A stretch of DNA of 64,000 nucleotides from the NCBI GenBank assembly GCA_964561605.1, contig CAZLQD010000040.1, positions 55,306-119,305 of the forward strand. Direction: 5' to 3'. Under the pieces are notes generated by a model. The model ran no database searches. It was not told the origin of the DNA and saw nothing but the letters and a program-made list of their open reading frames with translations. Origin of the DNA: JALUZX01 sp964561605 (GTDB lineage: Bacteria; Planctomycetota; UBA1135; JALUZX01). Numbering within the stretch: position 1 is the first letter of the stretch; each line of letters begins with the position of its first letter. The position numbers and the translations under genes are program-made. Of this stretch, positions 25,353-33,501 are shown piece by piece.

Positions 25353-27509
25353 TTGCCTGTGCGACGCTCCATGGTGCGCCTCCTGGCCCCCGTCCTGGCC
25401 ATCCTGCTGCCCTTCGCCCTCCTGGTGGGGCTGGGGGTGAACTACATGAGCCTGGTCCGTGCCAACAGGGAGAGGAACCTCCAGGGAAAGGCCCGCCTCC
25501 TCCTCAAGGGCATGGAAGCGGACCTGGCCGCCCGGGTGGAAGACCTGGCCGCCCGGGCCCTGGACATCCTTGCCCCGCCCCTGGCGGGAGAGGGAAGGAA
25601 GAGGAGCTTCTCCGAGCTCTTCGCCAAGGACCTCGCTCCCCAGGCGGAGGCCCTGGAGGGTGTGGCCGGAGTCTTCCTCCTGGAAGGAGGAAAGCTGGTC
25701 TACCCCGATCTCCCCCGCCAGGTGATCCTGGGAGCCAAGGGGGCGGAGTTCCCCTTCGAATACCTGGAGGACCCTGTGGCCCAGGATGCCTGGGACCGGC
25801 TCTCCGGGCTCGTGGACGACTACCTCAGGACCCTCTCCTTCGACTGGGCCTTGGAAGAGATCCAGAAGGCGAGGAAGAACCCCTCCGTGAAGGATCCGGA
25901 CTTCCCTTACTACCTGGACTACCTGGAGGCCACGATCTGGATGGCCAGGAAGGAGAAGGCCAAGGCCCGGAAGGCCTTCCTCGCCCTTGCGGAGAAGCTC
26001 TCCAGGCGGATTCCCCGACCCGGAAGGGAGACCCTGCTCTGCCGTTACGAGGCGGCCCGCCTGGCCCCAAGGGAGGTCCGGACCAGGGAACTCCTGGACC
26101 TGGCCCGGGGCATCGCGGGAGGGGAATGGGACGACGTCCCGGAGAAGTTCCTCCAGTTCATTCTCGAAGACCGGATCTTCTCCGACCTCTCCCGTGAAGA
26201 GGACCAGGAGGTGAAGAACGAGCTGGAGAACACCATCAAACCCATGGAAGCCGCCCGGGAGGCCCGCCGGGCCTTCGCCCTCTCCATGAAGTTCCTGGGG
26301 AAGGTCCTGGTCCTTTCGGAGCTGAAGCGCCAGGCCCTTCCCGAAGAGGAGCCCCACTACCTGGACATGGAGGGGCCCGACGGCCCCCTGGTCCTGGCCT
26401 TCCGGGCCATTGCGGGCCGGCCGGGCACGGTCGAAGGCGCCGCCTTGAGCCTTCCCTTCCTGGCCAAGGACATCCTCTCCCGGAGCGATTCGGCAGACCT
26501 GGAAGGGGAAGAGGCCCTGGCCGTCTCCATGAGGACCCCCAGGAACCAGCCCGTCCTCCCTCCTCCCCCCGGGAAAGGGACGGCCGCCCCCGACGGCCCC
26601 CCGCCCCTGGCCGCCCTGGACCTGGGCCCTCCCCTCCAGGGCTTCCGCCTCCTGGCCCGCCTGAAGGATCCAGCCGAGGCCCGCCGGAGGGAGGCCATGG
26701 ACCGGTGGAAGCTGGGGGTCTACCTGGCGGCCCTGACCCTCATGGCGGGCACGGGGGCCTTCTTCCTCGCCAGGAACGTCCGGCGCGAAGTGGAACTGGC
26801 CCGCATGAAGGCCGATTTCGTCTCCCGGGTCACCCACGACCTGAAGACCCCTCTCTCCCTGATACGCCTCTACGCCGAGACCCTGGTCATGGGGAGGGCC
26901 GCCGCCCAGGGCGGCCAGGAGAAATGCGGCTCGGTGATCCTATCGGAGTGCGACCGGCTCAACACCATGGTGGACCAGATCCTGGACTTCTCCCATATGG
27001 ACCGGGGGCGTTTCACCTACAGGCCCGCCCGGACCCGCCTGGGCCGCCTCGTCCGCGAAGCCGTGGAGGCCTTTCGTCCCAAGGCGGTCGAGGGCGGAGT
27101 GGATCTCTCCTGGAACCTGGAGGAGGATCCGCCCGTCCACCTGGACGAAGAAGGCTTCCGCCGCTGTCTCCTGAACCTCCTGGACAACGCCGTCAAATTC
27201 GGGGGGAAGGATGTGGAAGTCGTCCTCGGTTCCCGGAACGGGGAGATCTCCCTGGAAGTCCGGGACAGGGGACCCGGGATCCCCCCGGGGGAGAGGGAGA
27301 AGGTCTTCCGGCCGTTCTACCGAGGAAAGACCGCCGGGGAAAAACGGGGCTCCGGCCTCGGGCTCTCCCTGGTCCACCATTTCGTGATATCCCATGGAGG
27401 CGCGATCCGGATCCTGGACCGCGAAGGGGGGGGAACGGTGTTCCGAATCACCTTCCCTCCCCCCCCACCGCAGGAAGAACCATCCCCCCGAAAGGAGGCC
27501 AGAGAATGA
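25353..27509 (+). CDS. Sensor histidine kinase with long extracytoplasmic sensor
   Basis: Membrane receptor kinase of 718 aa. A first membrane helix (about 8-30) and a second (about 455-478) enclose roughly 420 residues of extracytoplasmic, largely helical sensor with no family that I recognise. The HisKA domain has the phospho-acceptor H495 in SRVTHDLKTPLSLIRLY; HATPase boxes are NLLDNAVKFG (N), VRDRGPGIP (G1) and GSGLGLSLV (G2). The start may be TTG 25353 or GTG 25359, both close to GGAGG at 25344; ATG 25371 lies far from it. The stop overlaps the response-regulator start. Confidence 0.93.
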   Translation: MPVRRSMVRLLAPVLAILLPFALLVGLGVNYMSLVRANRERNLQGKARLLLKGMEADLAARVEDLAARALDILAPPLAGEGRKRSFSELFAKDLAPQAEALEGVAGVFLLEGGKLVYPDLPRQVILGAKGAEFPFEYLEDPVAQDAWDRLSGLVDDYLRTLSFDWALEEIQKARKNPSVKDPDFPYYLDYLEATIWMARKEKAKARKAFLALAEKLSRRIPRPGRETLLCRYEAARLAPREVRTRELLDLARGIAGGEWDDVPEKFLQFILEDRIFSDLSREEDQEVKNELENTIKPMEAAREARRAFALSMKFLGKVLVLSELKRQALPEEEPHYLDMEGPDGPLVLAFRAIAGRPGTVEGAALSLPFLAKDILSRSDSADLEGEEALAVSMRTPRNQPVLPPPPGKGTAAPDGPPPLAALDLGPPLQGFRLLARLKDPAEARRREAMDRWKLGVYLAALTLMAGTGAFFLARNVRREVELARMKADFVSRVTHDLKTPLSLIRLYAETLVMGRAAAQGGQEKCGSVILSECDRLNTMVDQILDFSHMDRGRFTYRPARTRLGRLVREAVEAFRPKAVEGGVDLSWNLEEDPPVHLDEEGFRRCLLNLLDNAVKFGGKDVEVVLGSRNGEISLEVRDRGPGIPPGEREKVFRPFYRGKTAGEKRGSGLGLSLVHHFVISHGGAIRILDREGGGTVFRITFPPPPPQEEPSPRKEARE

Positions 27510-28237
27510 AGACACCGGAATCGGCCAAGATCGCCCTCATCGAGGACGAACCCCAGATGGCCGAAGGGATCAAGTACAACCTCGAGCTCGAAGGATACAT
27601 GGTGCGGACCGCCGCCGACGGCGAGGAGGGCCTGGAACTGGTCCTCGACTGGGAGCCCGACCTGGTCCTGCTGGACCTGATGCTTCCCAAGATGTCGGGA
27701 CTGGAGGTCCTGAGGGAACTCCGCAAGAAGAACGTCTGGACTCCCATCCTGGTCCTCACGGCCCTGAACCGGGAAGGGGACATCGTGGCCGGCCTGGAGA
27801 CCGGTGCCGACGACTACGTGTGCAAGCCCTTCAGCCTGGCCGAGCTCCTTGCCCGGGTCCGGGCGGTCATCCGCAGGAGCCGCCACGCCAAGGCGGGCGA
27901 ACAGGACCTGGTCGTCCTGGGAGGGAAGACCGAGGTGGACTTCCTCCGGTACGAGATCCGGCGCCAGGGGAAGCGATTCCCCCTCTCCCGGTTCGAGGCG
28001 GAGATCCTCCGCTACCTCCTCTCCCGCCGGGGGGAGGTGGTGAGCCGGGAGGACCTGCTCCGGGACGTGTGGGGCTACAAGATCCTTCCCCAGACCAGGA
28101 CGGTGGACAACCACATCGCCAGGATCCGCAAGAAGCTGGAAGACAAGCCGGAAGACCCCTACTGGATCCAGACGGTCCACGCCATCGGCTACCGCTTCAC
28201 CCCCGAGGCGGGGGGACTTCCCGGGGGAGAGGGCTGA
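27506..28237 (+). CDS. OmpR/PhoB-family response regulator
   Basis: Transcription factor phosphorylated by the kinase encoded just upstream (ATGA overlap). The receiver domain has the acidic pair E13-D14, phospho-acceptor D57 in VLLDLMLPKMSG, T85 and K107. The C-terminal winged helix is of OmpR type: SRFEAEILRYLLSRRGEVV, TVDNHIARIRKKLE and the final VHAIGYRF. 243 aa, AAAGGAGG before ATG. The regulon is unknown; the divergent ABC operon or the coiled-coil gene downstream are candidates by position. Confidence 0.95.
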   Translation: MKTPESAKIALIEDEPQMAEGIKYNLELEGYMVRTAADGEEGLELVLDWEPDLVLLDLMLPKMSGLEVLRELRKKNVWTPILVLTALNREGDIVAGLETGADDYVCKPFSLAELLARVRAVIRRSRHAKAGEQDLVVLGGKTEVDFLRYEIRRQGKRFPLSRFEAEILRYLLSRRGEVVSREDLLRDVWGYKILPQTRTVDNHIARIRKKLEDKPEDPYWIQTVHAIGYRFTPEAGGLPGGEG

Positions 28238-28357
28238 AGGCGACCACCGAATGACGAAAACAGGTTACAGGGTGATTACACCTTCCAGTAAGGCCGAAAG
28301 CCGAAAAGGAATAGAATAGATTTGTAGGCCTTCATCCAAGCGACAGGAGAACCGGCC

Positions 28358-29506
28358 ATGACCCGGTGGATCTGGTCCAGCCTCTTGGGGCTCCTCTTCC
28401 TGGCCCCCGCTCCCTGCAAGGGGCAGGAAGACCTGCGCCTCTACCACGAGGCCTGGTACCTGGAGAACGTGGCCCACCAGCCTGAAAAGGCCCTGGAGAA
28501 GTACCGCAGGATCTGCCGGGACTTCCCGTCCTCGCCCTTCCGCCGGAACGCCCTGGTCCGGCAGGCCGACCTCCTGCGCAAGCTCCACCGGCCCGAGGAG
28601 GCCAAGAAGGTCCTGGCCATCCTCTCCCGGGAAGGCCTGGCCCGGGAGGCCCGGCGGGACCTGAAGAGGCTCGACAGGAACGCCGGCGATCTCAAGAGGA
28701 GAGAGGCCCTCCTCAGGAAGATCACACTCCTGAGGAAGAAACTGGAAACCCTCAAGGGCCAGCTCCTCCAGGTGAGGAAGAAGGGCGCCCCGCCGGCCCA
28801 GGTGGGCCGGCTCGAGAAGGAAGTGGGAGAGCTGCGCCGGGCCATCGAGGCCCTGAAACCCCAGCTCGCCCGGACCCGGCCCTTCTCCCTGGGTGTGAAG
28901 CGCAAAGGCCTCGTCTCGGGAAGGCGATTCCAGGAAGCCCGGAAACTCGGCGCCAGGATGGAGCAACTCCGCCGCCAGCTCCACGCCCTGCGCAGGGAAG
29001 GCAAGAAACGGGAGGCCGCCCAGGTCCAGGCCGAGCTGAGGAAGGTGCAGGCCAGGCTGAATTCCCTCATCCGTTCCCTTCAAGGGAGGGGAAGGAGATA
29101 CGCCGGCCCGGGTCGGAAGGGAGCCAGGTTCTTCTTCCGCCTCCCCTGGGGCATCCCCGAGAAGATCGGCCTGCTCCTTTCTCCCGAGAGGCTCTCGGCC
29201 CTGGACCCGGCCGGCCTGGCGAACCTCCTGAGGACCATGGACAGGTTCATGAACTTCCTTTCGGTCCTCATGAAACGAAGGGGAATGGCCGGGGCGGGGA
29301 TCCTCGCCAGGAGGGACTGGCCTCCCGTTCGGAAGCTCTACGAGAAGAGGGCCTTTCCCCTGGCGGCGCGGAAGTTGAGGGAACTCCTTCAGAAGCTCCC
29401 GAAAGGCCCCTGGAGGTTCCATCCCCCCCGCCGGCGCCGCCCCGCCGTCCCTCCTCCCCGGGCCGAACCCGCCAAGGGGCGGCTCAAGACGGGAAAGAAC
29501 AAGTAA
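28358..29506 (+). CDS. Exported coiled-coil protein with TPR-like N-terminus
   Basis: I do not recognise a family. 382 residues: a signal peptide (SSLLGLLFLAPAPCKGQ), a tetratricopeptide-like start (EKALEKYRRICRDFPSSPF, a YbgF/BamD-like repeat), then about residues 105-240 of Lys/Arg/Glu-rich coiled coil, and a Pro/Arg-rich end. A Cys follows the signal, but the residue at -3 does not fit a lipobox well. A TAGAAT box at 28312-28317 may be part of its promoter. It stands alone between the two-component system and lon. Confidence 0.65.
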   Translation: MTRWIWSSLLGLLFLAPAPCKGQEDLRLYHEAWYLENVAHQPEKALEKYRRICRDFPSSPFRRNALVRQADLLRKLHRPEEAKKVLAILSREGLAREARRDLKRLDRNAGDLKRREALLRKITLLRKKLETLKGQLLQVRKKGAPPAQVGRLEKEVGELRRAIEALKPQLARTRPFSLGVKRKGLVSGRRFQEARKLGARMEQLRRQLHALRREGKKREAAQVQAELRKVQARLNSLIRSLQGRGRRYAGPGRKGARFFFRLPWGIPEKIGLLLSPERLSALDPAGLANLLRTMDRFMNFLSVLMKRRGMAGAGILARRDWPPVRKLYEKRAFPLAARKLRELLQKLPKGPWRFHPPRRRRPAVPPPRAEPAKGRLKTGKNK

Positions 29507-29719
29507 GCATCCATCCCAAGGGACCTTCCAGGCGGAACCAATTCCGGCCCCTTCGAACCACCCGGTCCCCCGCGAGCCTGATGGAGACACTTTTCCCGGG
29601 AATCCCCTCCCCCCGGCCCAGGACCCCAAAAGATCGGGCCCGGTGAAGGCCGTTAAAAGGTGGAGGAAAGGCCCGCAAGGGCCGGCGGGGAGATCCCAGC
29701 GGAAAAGGGGGCTGATTTC

Positions 29720-32119
29720 ATGCCGAGAAGGACCGCCGTACTCCAGGGAAGGAAGACCTTCCCGATCCTCCCTTTGGACTCCGTCGTGGTCCTGCCCTTC
29801 TCCGTCACCCACCTGGCCCTGGAAGGCCGGGAGGGCAAGGAACTCCTGGACCGGGCCTCCGGGGGAGAAGAAGGGGACGAGGGAATCCTGGTCCTGGCCC
29901 TGCTCGAGGACCCGGAGGCCCCCCCCTCGCCGGAGAACCTCCATCCAGTGGCGGTCCAGGCAAGGATCCTGGGAAGGACCCGCCTTGGGAAGGGGCGATT
30001 CCAGGTCCTCCTCCGGGGAGAGTCCCGGGTCCGCCTCCGAAAGGTCCGGGCCCGGGGGAAGATCCTGGAAGGCGAAATCCTCCAGGTGAAGGAGGAAGCC
30101 CGGCTCACCCCCCTTGCGGAGGACCTGGTGGAGAAGGCTTTCCAGCTCCTGGAGACCCTGGTCTCCACCGACGAGACCCTTCCGCCCGAGCTCGCCCAGA
30201 TCCTGGGGCGCAACAGGGAGACCCCCTGGGCCTTCCCCGACTACCTGGCGGCCGCCTTGGATTTCGACACGGAAGGCCGCAAGCGCCTTCTCCTCTCCGA
30301 GGACCCGGAGGAGCGCCTTTCCGTCGTCTGCGACCTCCTGGCCGCGAAGGTGGAAGACGCCGTCCAGCGGAGCGAACTGATCCAGCGCACGAGGGAGCGG
30401 GTGGAACGGAGCCGGCGGGAGAGCTGGCTCCGCCACCAGATGGCGGAGATCCGGGAACAGCTCGGCGAAGGAGAAGGGGAGGCGAGGCGATACGTGGAGC
30501 GGGCCCGGGAGGCCGGCCTCCCATCATACGCCCTGGCGGAAGTGGAGAAGGAGGCCCGGCGGCTCGAGACCCTTCCCTCCGCCTCCTCGGAAGCGGGTGT
30601 GATCCGGGGGTGGCTCGATTTCGTCCTGGAACTTCCCTGGAACCGGACCCTGGCCGACCCGCCCCCCTTCGAGGAGGTCGGAACCATCCTGGACGCCCAC
30701 CACTACGGCCTGGAGAAGGTGAAGGAGAGGATCGCCGAGGAGATCGCCGTCATGAGGCTCCGCGGCCCGGGAAGGGGGACGATCCTCTGCTTCATCGGTC
30801 CTCCGGGGACGGGAAAGACCTCTCTCGGGCGTGCCGTGGCCCGGGCCCTGGGCAGACCCTACTACCGGATCGCCCTGGGAGGGATGCGGGACGAGAGCGA
30901 GATCCGCGGCCACAGGCGGACCTACGTGGGAGCCCTTCCCGGGAGGATCCTGGACGGCCTCAGGAAGGTGGGGGCCAAGGATCCGGTCTTCTTGATCGAC
31001 GAGGTGGACAAGCTCGGAGTCGGGTACCAGGGCGACCCTGCGGCGGCCCTCCTGGAGGTCCTGGATCCCGAACAGAACAAGGCCTTCACCGACCACTACC
31101 TGGGCATGCCCTTCGACCTCTCCGGGGTCGTCTTCCTGGCCACGGCCAACTCGGCCGAGGCCATTCCCCCGGCGCTCCGGGACCGGATGGAGATGATTCC
31201 CCTGCCCGGATACACCGAAGAAGAGAAGACGGCCATCGCCGGGCGTTTCCTCCTGCCCAGGGCTCTCGAGGCGGCCGGGCTGGAAGAGCACGCCGCCCGG
31301 GTCACCCCCAAGGCATTGAAGAAGATCGTCCGCCACTACACGAGGGAGGCGGGAGTCCGCAACCTGGCCCGGATCATGGAGAAGGTGGCCCGAAAGGTGG
31401 CGGTGAAGCGGATGGAATCCCCGGGGGCGACCCTCCGGGTGGGGGTTCCACAGTTGAAGGAGATCCTGGGGCCGCCCAGGTTCAGGAGGGATTCCCGGGC
31501 CCCCTCCGGGGGTGTGGGATCCGCCCTGGGCCTGGCCTGGACCCCTTCCGGGGGAGACCTGCTGGAGGTGGAAGTCCTCCTCGTCCCCGGCCAGGGCAAG
31601 TTCTTCGTCACCGGCTTCCTGGGCCAGGTGATGCGGGAGTCGGTCCACGCCGCCTATACGCTGGTCCGCTCCAGGGCCGGGCGCCTGGGCATTCCGGAAG
31701 AGGCCTTCCACAAGAGGGACCTGCACATCCACTTCCCCGCCGGGGCGGTGCCCAAGGACGGACCCTCGGCCGGGCTGGCCATCGCCACGGCCCTTGCCTC
31801 GGCCTTCAGCGGAAGGGCCCCGGCTCCGGGCTTCGCCATGACGGGGGAACTCGCACTGAGAGGGAAGGTCCTTCCCGTGGGGGGAATCAGGGAAAAACTT
31901 CTGGCCGCAAGAAGGATGGGCGTCCAGGAGGTGATCCTCCCCAAGGCGAACCTCCCCGACCTGGAGAAGGTTCCCAAGGAGGCCCTGGAGGACCTGGTGA
32001 TCCACCCGGTCCAGAAGGTGGACCAGGCTTTTCAGCTCCTCTTTCCTGGAAGCCCCCTCCCTTCGAAGAAGGCTCGAGGCCGGCCCCGAAAGGACCGGCA
32101 TCCCGCTTCGAAGGTCTAG
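29720..32119 (+). CDS. lon: ATP-dependent protease Lon
   Basis: Cytosolic AAA+ serine protease of 799 aa. The N-terminal substrate domain begins FPILPLDSVVVLPF. Walker A is GPPGTGKTS and the following GMRDESEIRGHRRTYVGA block is near-universal in Lon. The Ser-Lys dyad is S683 (PKDGPSAGL) and K726 (GIREKLLAA), the same 43-residue spacing as in E. coli. ATG at 29720 is preferred over an in-frame GTG 60 bases upstream because the extra residues are not conserved; neither has a strong ribosome site. The C-terminal tail is short and basic. Confidence 0.97.
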   Translation: MPRRTAVLQGRKTFPILPLDSVVVLPFSVTHLALEGREGKELLDRASGGEEGDEGILVLALLEDPEAPPSPENLHPVAVQARILGRTRLGKGRFQVLLRGESRVRLRKVRARGKILEGEILQVKEEARLTPLAEDLVEKAFQLLETLVSTDETLPPELAQILGRNRETPWAFPDYLAAALDFDTEGRKRLLLSEDPEERLSVVCDLLAAKVEDAVQRSELIQRTRERVERSRRESWLRHQMAEIREQLGEGEGEARRYVERAREAGLPSYALAEVEKEARRLETLPSASSEAGVIRGWLDFVLELPWNRTLADPPPFEEVGTILDAHHYGLEKVKERIAEEIAVMRLRGPGRGTILCFIGPPGTGKTSLGRAVARALGRPYYRIALGGMRDESEIRGHRRTYVGALPGRILDGLRKVGAKDPVFLIDEVDKLGVGYQGDPAAALLEVLDPEQNKAFTDHYLGMPFDLSGVVFLATANSAEAIPPALRDRMEMIPLPGYTEEEKTAIAGRFLLPRALEAAGLEEHAARVTPKALKKIVRHYTREAGVRNLARIMEKVARKVAVKRMESPGATLRVGVPQLKEILGPPRFRRDSRAPSGGVGSALGLAWTPSGGDLLEVEVLLVPGQGKFFVTGFLGQVMRESVHAAYTLVRSRAGRLGIPEEAFHKRDLHIHFPAGAVPKDGPSAGLAIATALASAFSGRAPAPGFAMTGELALRGKVLPVGGIREKLLAARRMGVQEVILPKANLPDLEKVPKEALEDLVIHPVQKVDQAFQLLFPGSPLPSKKARGRPRKDRHPASKV

Positions 32120-32231
32120 GAAGCCCCTGCCCGTGGGGAGAGTCCCTTCTCTCCAGGAGGAGTCGATCCCGGGGAAAGAAAATCCCCGGCGGCGGTGCAA
32201 AGGGGGATCCCTCCCGTTTTAATGGGCCCCC

Positions 32232-33314
32232 ATGAGTTCCCTCTTCCTTCTGCTCGGTCTCGGCAGGGAACCCCACGCCCACGCCGGGGGAGGGCTGGTG
32301 GGGGTGATCCAGGACGCCGTCCTCGTCACGGCCTTCGTTGCGGTGATGATGCTCCTGGTGGAATACCTGAACGTCCGGACCAAGGGAGCGCTCCAGAAAG
32401 GAATCCGGGGAAAGGCCTGGCGCCAGTACTTGCTGGCCATCGTCCTTGCGGGAAGTCCCGGCTGCCTGGGGGCCTTCGCCCTGGTCACCCTCTTCACCCA
32501 CCGCCTTCTCTCCCTGGGAGCCCTCGTGGCGGGGATGATCGTCACCAGCGGAGACGAGGCCTTCGTCATGCTGGCCCGCATTCCCGGCCCCTTCTTCCTC
32601 CTCCTGGGAATCCAGGTGGCCGTGGGTCTCCTGGCTGGAATCCTGACGGACTTCTTCCTCAAGAAGAAAGACCTCGCCCCGGAGGAGAAGTACAAGGAGA
32701 TCCCCTTCCACGACGAGGACACCCTCCCTCCCCTGACCTGGCCCGAGATCCTGGACCACCTCAAGCACTGTTCCCCCGCCAGGGGCACCATGGCCACGGC
32801 CCTGGTCCTCTTCCTGGCCGCCCACCTGGCCGGCCAGGTGGGCCCAAAGGAAGAGTGGGCCAGCATCACCCTGGGCATTCTCACCACCCTGGGGCTCCTG
32901 GTGGTCCTGGTCGTGCCGGACCACTTCCTGGAAGAGCACCTCTGGAACCACGTGGTCCGGATCCACGCGCCAAGGATCTTCCTCTGGACCCTGGGCACGA
33001 TGGTCCTCATCTATTTCTTCCGCCACGACCTGGAGACCCTGCTCCACCAGTCCTACGGCCCCTGGGCGGCCCTCCTCCTGGCCTGCCTGGTGGGGATCAT
33101 CCCGGAATCGGGGCCCCACCTGGTCTTCGTCCTCCTCTATGCCCAGGGGGATCTCCCCTTCGCCGTCCTCCTGGCCAGCTCCATAGTCCAGGACGGCCAC
33201 GGCATGCTTCCCCTCCTCGCCACCTCCCGGAAAGACTTCCTCCTCGTCAAAACCATCAACCTCGCCGCCGGCCTCCTCACCGGCTGCTGTTTTCTGCCGG
33301 GAGAACTTTTATAA
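32232..33314 (+). CDS. Putative 10-TM heavy-metal/manganese exporter (ArsP_2/DUF2899 type)
   Basis: 360 residues, about ten membrane segments. Two highly conserved blocks identify the family: SPGCLGAFALVTLFTHR with GALVAGMIVTSGDEAFVML in the first half, and GIIPESGPHLVFVLLY with ASSIVQDGHGMLPLLA in the second. A His-rich loop (REPHAHAGGG) precedes the first helix. Members are annotated as putative manganese transporters or heavy-metal exporters; substrate is not proven. The last codons fall inside the first copy of a 28-base direct repeat. Confidence 0.8.
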   Translation: MSSLFLLLGLGREPHAHAGGGLVGVIQDAVLVTAFVAVMMLLVEYLNVRTKGALQKGIRGKAWRQYLLAIVLAGSPGCLGAFALVTLFTHRLLSLGALVAGMIVTSGDEAFVMLARIPGPFFLLLGIQVAVGLLAGILTDFFLKKKDLAPEEKYKEIPFHDEDTLPPLTWPEILDHLKHCSPARGTMATALVLFLAAHLAGQVGPKEEWASITLGILTTLGLLVVLVVPDHFLEEHLWNHVVRIHAPRIFLWTLGTMVLIYFFRHDLETLLHQSYGPWAALLLACLVGIIPESGPHLVFVLLYAQGDLPFAVLLASSIVQDGHGMLPLLATSRKDFLLVKTINLAAGLLTGCCFLPGELL

Positions 33315-33348
33315 CGTGCAGTTTTCTGCCGGGTGGACTTTTATAACG
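33289..33348 (+). repeat. Two tandem copies of a 28-base motif
   Basis: Copies at 33289-33316 and 33321-33348 share 26 of 28 bases: GTTTTCTGCCGGG, three variable bases, then CTTTTATAACG. The first copy covers the end of the transporter gene; the second is non-coding. Each ends in an AT-rich TTTATAACG in otherwise GC-rich sequence, so a protein-binding site or promoter element upstream of the subtilase is possible; recent duplication is the simple alternative. Confidence 0.7.
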
Positions 33349-33353
33349 AAAAG

Positions 33354-33385
33354 GGGCCCTATGTCCTGGAAAGAGACATAGGCCC
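33354..33385 (+). other. Hairpin between transporter and subtilase genes
   Basis: CCTATGTC (33358-33365) pairs with GACATAGG (33375-33382), extended by GGG/CCC with one bulged base. No T tract follows, so it is more likely a leader structure or an operator than a terminator. Confidence 0.4.
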
Positions 33386-33501
33386 GTCCCTGCCGGCTTC
33401 CCCTGCTCTTTCCTGTCCGGTTCCGCCTCCCTTTCCCGCTCTCTTCCCGGGAGGGACTTCCCTCCCTCGAACGGCCCCCTTTTCCCGGTGGAGACGGAAT
33501 C

